DNA of 64,000 nucleotides, taken from contig OY783194.1 of assembly GCA_963678675.1 (NCBI GenBank), forward strand, positions 26,452,278 through 26,516,277, written 5' to 3'. The position numbers and the translations under genes are program-made. Source of the stretch: Xiphydria camelus. Lineage: Eukaryota > Arthropoda > Insecta > Hymenoptera > Xiphydriidae. Shown in pieces: positions 56,549-64,000 of this stretch. The notes under the pieces were generated by a model. The model was not told the DNA's origin and did no database searches. It saw only the letters and a program-made list of their open reading frames with translations. Within the stretch, counting starts at the first letter, position 1; each line of letters opens with the position of its first letter.

Positions 56549-58125
56549 TTAACCCTTTCGCTGCGGAGCGCTCAGAAATGAATAGGTGCCCATACACACA
56601 GAGGTCGAACTGTCGGTTTGGAACGGCAGTTCGAACCGTCGGGTCGATCCGTCGGTTTTAACCGTCGTCGTCCACTAACGCAGAATAGAAACCCGCGGGT
56701 AAAACTGACAGGCCGGCCTGCCGGCCGGCCGGCCGGCCGCAAAACTGCAGATCGACCCGTAGTGTCGACCGACAGTAGACGGGCTGAGAAAATCGATTTT
56801 GTTGCGCTTGTACTTTATAAGTGTACGATTTTAATTCTTCTTTTTTTAAAATACTCGGAAAAATATATAGAACAAATGTGACATAAAGCCAAAGTTTGCT
56901 TTTTAATTTTTAATAAAAATGTATTTTTTGTACGGCTTTTTCTTTAAATATCTCGAAAACTATTGACAAGTTATCGAGACATGCTCCGGAAAAAATTTAG
57001 AGAATTTCAAGACGAAACGATTGGTTTTTATCTCATTTTGTTACGATGAATAGTTCTCGAGATATTGAATTTTATATATAAATACGCGCCGTAGCGCCCG
57101 CGCGCTCTTGTAAACGAATGCCTCTAACTTCACTAAAAATTGGTATTTTTCGATGATTTTTGTTTTGTTTTAATAGTAATGAAATATTGCAATCATCAGA
57201 AACAAAAATTTGTCAATTTTTTCGGTTTTACGCCAGAGCATCAAAAGTGCATTTACACGTTTTAATAGCGAAAAAGGTTTTTTTCGTAGAAAATTCAATG
57301 TACTCCTTTTTTAAATACTCACTTGATATAAACATAATTTTCAAAATTATTAGTTTACCAAAATAATTGAGTATTGCTTCGTTTCGGAGTCGAGAAGCTC
57401 GAGTTTAGCGTTTCCCGCAGGTGCGACAAGGATAACGCGACGTGAGTTCATGCGTCAGAGAGATAATCTCAATCTCGTATAGAATGAAATCGTTGAAAAT
57501 AGCAATTAAACCTCGGTTTTTTATAACTTTTACTAATTTTAGTTATAATACTAATCAACAGAAAAATTACGTTCAAGTTGGACACAAAACGTGACAGATG
57601 AAAAAAAAAATGGAAGATTTAATAATTTATTTTACTATTTTTTAAAGAATTAAGGCTTTATAAATAGGGCCTAAATAGCGCTTTCGGTTAGATTAGGATG
57701 ATATTAAGCGGTACGAACCGACGTTCCGTCTGTCGTGCTAAAACGCATGTTAGTGGACGGCGGCAGTTTTTCCCGTCGGTCTGGACTGACGGGTCAGCCT
57801 GACGGTTCGATCTGGCGCGTCGCGCGCCCACTAACTGAAAGGTAAAACTGCCGGTTCGAACCGCGCCGTTCCAAACCGACAGTTCGACCTCTGTGTGTAT
57901 GGGCACCTAATTGCGTCGAAGCGCGTCGAAAACAAACGACTTAATGGGCATTATTGGGCAGTTATTGATAACAAATGAATGGCGCTAAACGCGCTGTTCG
58001 CAGCAAATGAACGGCGCCTAAAGTCGCTGTTTGCAGTGAATTAACGACGCCTAAAGGCACTGTTCGCTCGAAAAGAGCAACTCCGGCTGGGCGCCTAAAG
58101 GCGCTGTTCAGTGCGAAAGGGTTAA
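56549..58125. mobile_element. piggyBac-type element with TTAA duplication
   Basis: TTAA then CCCTTTCGCTGCGGAGCGC at the left; GTGCGAAAGGG then TTAA at the right. CCC-starting ends and TTAA sites are typical of piggyBac. It contains a different inverted-repeat element (56591-57907). The remaining right portion has short tandem units with GCGCCTAAAGGCGCTGTTC. No transposase frame. Confidence 0.75.
56591..57907. mobile_element. 1.3-kb inverted-repeat element inside the TTAA element
   Basis: Ends GGTGCCCATACACACAGAGG and CCTCTGTGTGTATGGGCACC are perfect inverses, next to TA on both sides. The TIR continues with GAACTGTCGGTTTGGAACGG. The subterminal regions are full of GTCGGTTTTAACCGTC-like and CCGGCCGG short palindromes. 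The middle is AT-rich and non-coding. Confidence 0.75.
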
Positions 58126-58189
58126 TTAACCTATCCGAGAAAGGTGCAAGACTGCGAGCGAATTAGCGGCCTAGATTTTCCGAAATATG

Positions 58190-58530
58190 AAGGTGGCGGT
58201 AGACATGCGGCATTTGGCGAATGCCGAGCAAGTGCTTGCCGATGTCAACGAGGCTTTAAGCGACTGCTCGGCGAATGCCGAATGTGTACACGCGGGTTGC
58301 TCGCTGTTTGCCGATGGCCAAATGTACTGCTCGTTCAGTGTTCGCTTTGTTCCCGTAATCAAACAGAGTGGCTAGACATGCGGCATTCGGCGAACACCGA
58401 ACAATGCTCGGCGAGTACCGAGCGAGTGCTCGGCGAATGCCGAATATGTATACGGGTTGCTCGCCGTTTGCCGATGGCCAAATGTAGTGTTCGTCCAAAT
58501 GTTCGCCGTTCCCGTAGTTTGTCGATCTTT
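58190..58530. repeat. Two-unit tandem repeat, about 180 bp each
   Basis: Units start AGACATGCGGCATT (about 58200 and 58374) and share CTCGGCGAATGCCGAATATG-type and TTTGCCGATGGCCAAATGTA words. A Cys-rich frame through it (58144-58752) is a by-product of the repeat. Confidence 0.7.
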
Positions 58531-59004
58531 CGTGGCACATCAAAGCAAACGAATAGTCGTAAACACAGCGTGCCGTCGCAAGATAGACGGAATTCGGAAG
58601 GTCCGGTCGGTTCTTACCACTTCATTATAATGGCCAATCTAGGGTTAATCCCACCATCGGTCACAGTGACAAGGCAGACGGTCTGTATCCGCGAATCTAG
58701 ACTACTAGTGAGTTCGCAGTCCCCCACCTTTCCCGAGTCGGACGAGTCGTAATGAACCGTTTCTCGCAATACCCATTCAAATAGATACTGCTATTGATGA
58801 TACAGCATTGATGTTTAAAAAAGTTGGAGCATACGTGCGGAGAAATTGAACAAGTTGCAGTTTGTTTTCAGAAGAAAAAAAAATCTTTGCAGTCGACCAG
58901 GATTTTGGTTGTAGGACTTGATATAACAATTTGCTAAGGTTTCGTTCCTTTCGATTGTAATTGCGACTTAACGTATGCAGTGGCAAAATCTCTGAAAGTA
59001 TTAT
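58531..59004. other. Non-coding, nothing recognised
   Basis: Mixed composition, short frames only. Confidence 0.35.
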
Positions 59005-59008
59005 ACAG

Positions 59009-59331
59009 TGGGGCCCCGATCGAGAGCACGGCTCTGGGCTCTTGAGTAAACATTGCGCTCGATCAATGCAGCGATAAATCGGGTGGAAACACCATCAGGT
59101 AGAAACCTCGAGAGCCCCTCACAGTGCCGTGCACACTCAGGCGTTCGAAGGGCACAACTGGCTTGCATGCAACATGCGACTGATCTGAAGGGCCCGGGCC
59201 CAAATACGACAATGAGTTAATGAATTTCCAGGCTTCTGGAATTCGCTACCTGCTTTGAAACTTGGAGCCGAACGCTTCACGGTAATCAAGAGTGCGCTCG
59301 ATCGCAGTGCGCTCGATCAGGGCCCCACTGT
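59009..59331. mobile_element. pogo-like MITE
   Basis: TA then CAGTGGGGCCCCGATCGAG at the left; CTCGATCAGGGCCCCACTG then TA at the right. Additional CGCTCGATC words lie inside both ends. CAGTG-starting ends with TA duplications fit Tc1/mariner or pogo non-autonomous elements. No coding sequence. Confidence 0.75.
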
Positions 59332-60194
59332 ATTTTTGAAATAGAATTTTATGCACTAGTGACATTCCATCGAAAATACAAACTTTCGATACAATAATTA
59401 ATAATTTATTAATTCTGGGAAGTGCTAAGGAGTTTTCATAAAATCATATTTCAATTAAAAAACATTTATTAACAAAACTAAGATCAAGTGTAACATTTAA
59501 AGATCTTCTTTATCAGAAAAATTAGAGTTGCTCATTGAAACATTTTTTTATCTAGAAACGAGAATAGAAAAAAATCCAGGAAAAAATGTAGCGGCTTCCC
59601 CAGTAAATCCAACTCAGATTAGATCCTTAATAAATTTCTTATTCCGGGACGATCGAAATATCGCAGCCAAAAGGGGACCGAACGTCGAAGGCACTCTCAA
59701 TATAGATATCGAATACTCGAGAAGTCGAGGCATTCTAGTTTGGTTTGGTTTGGATAATTCGAAGTTAATCGATAAGTTTCCACGCGCGAATACAGTCGAA
59801 GATGACTCTCGTCGACGCGTACTCCCCGCCCCGTAATTCCGGACCCTCGTTCCGGAACCGCTACTTCTTGAAGACTTCAGTCGGGATATCGCAGCTCCGA
59901 CCCAAATGTAGAAAGGATTTACAGGTCGAGATGCACGTATTCTCAAACGTAATATTAGAACATCGAGTAGGTCGAAAAGTCATTTATTTCATTTGCTTGA
60001 TAAATGTTTCACACAATATAATATCTTGATTACACATATCTTCCATATTCGGACCATAATAACCGATTACGTTAAAAATCTATTCTAATAAAAAAGTTAT
60101 TCATAAAATGAGCAATACATTTCGTTAATGCTGCACTGCAAGCCTGCAGTCATAACTGGAGCTTATAACTGAGCATCGACTTAGGTCCGCTTAA

Positions 60195-60356
60195 GGCCAT
60201 CACACACAAAATTCCGTAAGGCCGTAAAACGTAAGCGTAAGCGAATAGACCAATTAGGATCAAGTATTCCGTTGTGGTGGGGTTACGGACAATGGAATAC
60301 TTGATCCTGATTGGTCTATTCGCTTACGCCTTACGGAAATTTGTGTGTGATGGCCA
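60195..60356. mobile_element. Small MITE with an empty site in copy 1
   Basis: GGCCATCACACACAAAATTCC and its inverse GTGTGTGATGGCC form the ends, with a second inverted pair AATACTTGATCCTGATTGG inside. Copy 1 at about 49305-49320 has no insert. TTA lies on both outer sides, one base away from GGCC, which suggests a 3-bp PIF/Harbinger-type duplication. Confidence 0.7.
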
Positions 60357-60779
60357 TTAGGAGCCCGGTTATTAGTCAGAACGACGACCGAAGTTGTAGT
60401 TATTTACAGATTTTCCGACTATGCCTATCAGCTGTCCTCTATGTGGATGTGCATGTACCTATCCTTATGCTTTCACTTCGCGTTCTTCGTAGTTCAGATT
60501 TCTTGAATTCGATCTTTTTTATATATCTACTAATTGTACGAAGAAATAAAATCACCAACGAAACGTGAATTTGTAGCAAGTACGAGTATATTAAAAATTA
60601 AAATATCCATCTTTTGTGGCTGTCCCTAGTCGAGACCACACCTACACTAACTGCTATAGTTCGAGTCTTCTGGATCATAAATGACGTCCTTCAAAACAAA
60701 AACAGGAGGCGCGTGAATGACATAACAACTAACAACTCGGATGACTAAATATTTAGTTCCGCGTCATCAATTGAACGAC

Positions 60780-61309
60780 ATAGTACATTGAGCAAATTCG
60801 TTCTTTCGAGTATACCTACTTCTTTATTGTATTGAGAAAAAATTAATAGATTTGACTAAATTGGCAGTCACTGACGGGGGGACGCCGATTTGGTTATAAT
60901 GATTGAAAACTGTTTAACGGAAACAAGCTGTAATCAATTCCAGCAAATTATTTGTTCAAATAACTAAACTAGCATTTCCATGCCCGTGACCGCTACCTTA
61001 GCAAAACCTACCACATTTTTTTTTTCTGTGTAGCGATTTCGAGATAGACGCAACATTCGCATCGATATCCGACTGTTATGGCGATAGCAGCGCGAGAGTT
61101 CCATCTCTCCCGATATCGTTTACACGTGCCCATCTCGCCATCGGCGACTCTCTAATTTACCGTCCGTCGCGTCGCGTCGACGACTTCGCGTCAAACTAAC
61201 CTAATTGACCACTTATCGATAATCGTCGCACTTTGGTTAGAGAGTAAAACCATTTCCATCGTGAACGGGAGCGTTCCGCGCGTGCCTCTATAATTAAGAA
61301 ATTCGCGAA
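60780..61309. other. 3' flank of gag gene 2
   Basis: Includes the point (about 60789-60823, GAGCAAATTCGTTCTTTCGAG) where copy 1 is joined to the truncated gag gene 1, a MITE, and then about 280 bases of CG-containing sequence directly after the stop codon. No further frame is seen. No LTR-like repeat of the upstream flank is visible. Confidence 0.5.
60832..61030. mobile_element. Family G-like MITE in the 3' flank of gag gene 2
   Basis: TATTGAGAAAAAATTAATAG opens and TTTTTTTTTCTGTG closes before TA. GTCACTGACGGGGGGACGCC resembles the same part of family G at 22308. Confidence 0.55.
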
Positions 61310-63856
61310 TCAATCTTCATTCACGTAAGTATAAGCCTCCGCTTCCCTGATAGGGCTTGCTTCGATTATGACCTTGTTTCCGTCGAACGGCAGCTCGACC
61401 TTGTTCGACAGAATCACGACTCTCCCCTTATAATTCAGCGTCGCCCCCTGCGACATCATGAACTCGTTTCCGAGGATCCCACTTTCACTGCCGCTCGTAG
61501 CCAACGACAGGTAGAAGACGTGCCGCCGATTGTTGACGTGCAGATAAACCATCCTTCGAGCGCCGTTCTCCGTGGCGACCTCATGAATCGGTATGGTCGG
61601 ATTAAGGCAGTCGAGCCTCACGTAGTTTTCGGGGCGCGCGGCGAGCTGGAATATATTGTAAATCTTCCGCAATTCAAGATTCGCCGGCGCCCTCTTGTTC
61701 AGTCGCTTTCTGCAGTGCTCGATGAGGTGGCCGAAATTCATGCAGTACTTGCACTGCTTAACCTTCCCCCGGCCCTTCCGAATAGCGCACTGCCGACGAC
61801 CCGCTGACCCAGCGAACGCGCGGTTTTCCTTTCTCTTTGCGCACGTGGAATCGGTATGCGACGCCACACCGCAGAGGGAGCAGATTTTCGGAATCGCATC
61901 CACGGAGGCGATCGTCACCGCAGATGGCGGTCCCTCCTCCAACAGTTCCGCCTCCTCGGCGCCGGCGGAAGCGATCGTCACCACCGGCGGCGGTCCCTCA
62001 TCCAACAGTTCCGCCACCTCGGCGCCGGCGCAATCAATCGCCTGTTCCAGATTCTCGAACTTCATTTTCATCGCGTCGCGATCCTGAAGATCGCCGCTGA
62101 GACCCTTGAGAAACGCGCGCAATGACAGCTCGTCGATCATCCGTATCATACCGCAGTGCAGCTCCTCCTCGTGCTCGTCGCGAATAATCTCGACGATGTT
62201 GGAGCGGATCCACTGCACCTCCTTGCCGTAATCGGGCACAGACTGCCTGGGTTTTTGCTTCACCGCGAGCAGGCGTTCCTGCCAGTGCTTCGAATCATCC
62301 GCGCTGCCGAAAGCCACCTTCAGGTCCGCCGCCATCGAGTCGAGGTCCCTGCTGCTCTCCTGCACCCGCTCCCTCGCCACTCCCTTGATTTTCGAGAGGA
62401 TCAGCGCGTACACGGCCGATACGTTATCGGCCGTGTTCATGACGTACCGCGCGCGTCGCAGGAAACGCCTCAGAGGAACGTTTGTACCATCGAACTCGGG
62501 CACATAGATCAGCAATAATGAGTCTCTTCTACTCGGAAGAATCGCATCCGCGGAAGCGATCGTCACCGTCAGCGGCGGTCCCTCCTCCAACAGATCCGCC
62601 TTCTCGGCGACGGCGGAAGTGATCGTCACCGCCGGCGGCGGTATTTCTTTCAACAGTTCCGCCTCCTCGGTGCCGGCGCAATCAATCGCCTGTTCCAGAT
62701 TCTCGAATTTTATTTTCATCGCGTCACGATCCTGAAGATCGCCGCTGAGACCCTTGAGAAACGCGCGCATCGACAGGTCGTCGATCATCCGTATCATGCC
62801 GCAGAGCAGCTCATCCTCCTCGTGCTCGTCGCGAATGACCTCGATGATGTTGGAGCGGACCCACTGCACGTCCTTGCCGTAATCGGCCACGGACTGCCCG
62901 GGTTTTTGCTCTACCGCGAGCAAACGTTCCTGCCAGTGCTTCGAATCGTCCGCGCTGCCGAAAGCCGCCTTCAGGTCCGCCGCCATCGAGTCGAAGTCCC
63001 TGCTGCTCTCCTGCACCCGCTCCTTCGCCGCCCCCACGATTTTCGCGAGGATCAGCCCGCACACGGCCGATGGGTTATCGGCCGCGTCGATGACGCACTC
63101 TGCGAGCCGCAGGAAACGCCTCAGAGGAATGTTTGTACCGTCGAACTCAGGCACAAAGATTAGCAAAAACGAGTCTCTTCTACTCGGCAGAATCGCATCC
63201 GCGGAAGCGATCGTCACGGCCGGCGGCGGTCCCTCCTCCAACAGTTCCGCCTCCTCGGTACCGACGGAAGTGATCATCACCGCCGGCGGCGGTATTTCCT
63301 TCAACAGTTCTGCCTCCTCGGTGCCGGCGCAATCAATCGCCTGTTCCAGATTCTCGAACTTCATTTTCATCGCATCGCGATCCTTAAGATCGCCGCTGAG
63401 ACCCTTGAGAAATGCGCGCATCGACAGCTCGTCGATTATCCGTATCATGCCGCAAAGCAGCTCCTCCTCCTCTTCGTGCTCGTCGCGAATGACCTCGACA
63501 ACGTTGGAGCGGATCCACTGCACGTCCTTGCCGTAATCGACCACAGACTGCCCGGGTTTTTGCTCCACCGCGAGCAGGCGTTCCTGCCAGTACTTCGAAT
63601 CGTCCGCGCTACCGAAAGCCACCTTCAGGACCGCCGCCATCGAGTCGAAGTCCGTGCTGCTCTCCTGCACCCGCTCCCTCGCCGGCCCCACGATTTTCGC
63701 GAGTATCAGCGCGTACATGGTCGGTAAGTTATCGGCCCCGTCGATGGCTTTGCGCGCGTGCCGCAGAAAACGCCTCAGAGGAATGTTTGTACCGTCGAAC
63801 TCGGGCAGGGACGCGTCTCTTCTACTCGGCAGAATCTTGTGGATTCCGAGCGACAT
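61310..63856 (-). CDS. Tandem-gag gene 2: three gag units, two zinc knuckles, protease-like tail
   Basis: 848 residues from an ATG with no interruption. Three gag capsid units of about 215 residues start near residues 17, 234 and 451 (each PEFDGTN[IV]PLRRFLR, then AKI or SKI, RERVQESS, AFGSADDSK, YGK[DE]VQW[IV]RSN, KGLSGDL, AIDCAG). Pro/Glu linkers (EIPPPAV, EEGPPPAVT) lie between them. Two CX2CX4HX4C knuckles follow: CSLCGVASHTDSTC (659-672) and CKYCMNFGHLIEHC (702-715). The tail (about 770-848) resembles a retropepsin: a strand, LATSGSES, then GILGNEFMMSQGATLNY. The position of the catalytic DTG reads TSG, and the flap region is missing, so protease activity is unlikely. No pol genes follow. 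Ty3/gypsy Gag normally has one capsid domain, so the triplication is unusual. An open frame this long with an inactive protease suggests host retention, possibly Arc-like capsid formation; that is inference. Confidence 0.85.
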   Translation of the reverse strand: MSLGIHKILPSRRDASLPEFDGTNIPLRRFLRHARKAIDGADNLPTMYALILAKIVGPARERVQESSTDFDSMAAVLKVAFGSADDSKYWQERLLAVEQKPGQSVVDYGKDVQWIRSNVVEVIRDEHEEEEELLCGMIRIIDELSMRAFLKGLSGDLKDRDAMKMKFENLEQAIDCAGTEEAELLKEIPPPAVMITSVGTEEAELLEEGPPPAVTIASADAILPSRRDSFLLIFVPEFDGTNIPLRRFLRLAECVIDAADNPSAVCGLILAKIVGAAKERVQESSRDFDSMAADLKAAFGSADDSKHWQERLLAVEQKPGQSVADYGKDVQWVRSNIIEVIRDEHEEDELLCGMIRMIDDLSMRAFLKGLSGDLQDRDAMKIKFENLEQAIDCAGTEEAELLKEIPPPAVTITSAVAEKADLLEEGPPLTVTIASADAILPSRRDSLLLIYVPEFDGTNVPLRRFLRRARYVMNTADNVSAVYALILSKIKGVARERVQESSRDLDSMAADLKVAFGSADDSKHWQERLLAVKQKPRQSVPDYGKEVQWIRSNIVEIIRDEHEEELHCGMIRMIDELSLRAFLKGLSGDLQDRDAMKMKFENLEQAIDCAGAEVAELLDEGPPPVVTIASAGAEEAELLEEGPPSAVTIASVDAIPKICSLCGVASHTDSTCAKRKENRAFAGSAGRRQCAIRKGRGKVKQCKYCMNFGHLIEHCRKRLNKRAPANLELRKIYNIFQLAARPENYVRLDCLNPTIPIHEVATENGARRMVYLHVNNRRHVFYLSLATSGSESGILGNEFMMSQGATLNYKGRVVILSNKVELPFDGNKVIIEASPIREAEAYTYVNED

Positions 63857-64000
63857 AGCGTCTCGGTATTTCCCCGAACGGTGCGTGGGAATGAATACTC
63901 AACAATGTACGATCACGTTCGAGTGTATTCTACAGGTTGTGTGGTTTTGATTTCCGAGAATTTCTCCCTAGCGTGATGAGTGGTATTTACGTCTGCAGAC

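Larger units (their letters stand above)
59396..64000. repeat. Segmental duplication, copy 2 (with gag gene 2)
   Basis: Direct repeat of 48531-51130, offset about 10.9 kb, longer because it keeps the full gag gene and contains two MITEs (60195-60356 and 60832-61030). The window ends inside it, in the leader of gag gene 2. Confidence 0.85.

Noticed and set aside
58144..58752. 202-codon frame with repeated GECRxC-like segments, superficially a Cys-rich repeat protein
   Set aside because: The repeat is at DNA level with non-multiple-of-three differences between units, and the flanking frame has no start context or domain.
61520..63727. Plus-strand frames opposite gag gene 2
   Set aside because: Antisense shadows repeating once per gag unit; no independent coding signal.
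61310..63856. Reading gag gene 2 as part of an active LTR retrotransposon
   Set aside because: No reverse transcriptase, RNase H or integrase follows. No LTR pair is seen, and the protease lacks its catalytic Asp.

Overview
The window looks like arthropod nuclear DNA, most likely an insect and possibly a hymenopteran such as an ant. That placement is an inference from CpG-rich, TF-site-like non-coding islands, many short TA-flanked MITEs, and a Polinton and gag genes of types known from insect genomes. No host protein-coding exon, tRNA, rRNA or CRISPR array was recognised. Most of the sequence is intergenic or intronic, interspersed with nested transposon debris.

Positions 1-30267 are non-coding. 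CpG-rich blocks (about 1.1-2.4, 3.3-4.8, 7.4-8.4, 9.0-9.8, 10.5-11.1, 11.7-13.1, 16.4-17.2, 17.8-19.0, 20.5-22.0, 23.0-23.9 and 28.7-29.8 kb) alternate with AT-rich MITEs. I sorted these MITEs into families A to J by their ends. Several are inserted inside one another, which gives a readable insertion order, and some have an empty-site paralogue inside the window.

Positions 30268-40671 hold a complete-ended but internally reduced Polinton/Maverick element of 10.4 kb. It has roughly 0.92-kb terminal inverted repeats starting AGTAGATAGG and a perfect 6-bp target duplication (GAGACA). It sits inside a MITE whose uninterrupted relative lies at about 42.1-42.3 kb. It carries an intact protein-primed family B DNA polymerase with all exonuclease and polymerase motifs and an intact DUF8207-type protein. 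It also has an intact 105-aa small protein, an A32-type packaging ATPase broken by one stop codon, an unrecognised gene broken by frameshifts, a piggyBac-type zinc-ribbon fragment fused to the ATPase end, and two tandem copies of the integrase C-terminus (chromodomain) with no catalytic core. Capsid genes, protease and integrase core are absent. Two of its genes have well-placed TATA plus TCAGTC core promoters.

Positions 40672-48530 return to CpG-rich non-coding DNA and MITEs. Positions 48531-64000 contain a direct segmental duplication carrying two minus-strand genes built from tandem retrotransposon gag domains. Gene 1 (49704-50993) has two gag units and has lost its 3' part. Gene 2 (61310-63856, 848 aa, uninterrupted) has three gag units of about 215 aa, two CCHC zinc knuckles and a retropepsin-like tail whose catalytic Asp-Thr-Gly is not recognisable. 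No reverse transcriptase, integrase or LTR accompanies either gene. The multi-gag architecture, long open frames and duplication suggest a domesticated gag family and are the most notable content here. Between the two genes lie a TTAA-flanked 2-kb element with two further elements nested in it, several foldback elements, a second TTAA element with another nested in it, a tandem repeat and a pogo-like MITE.
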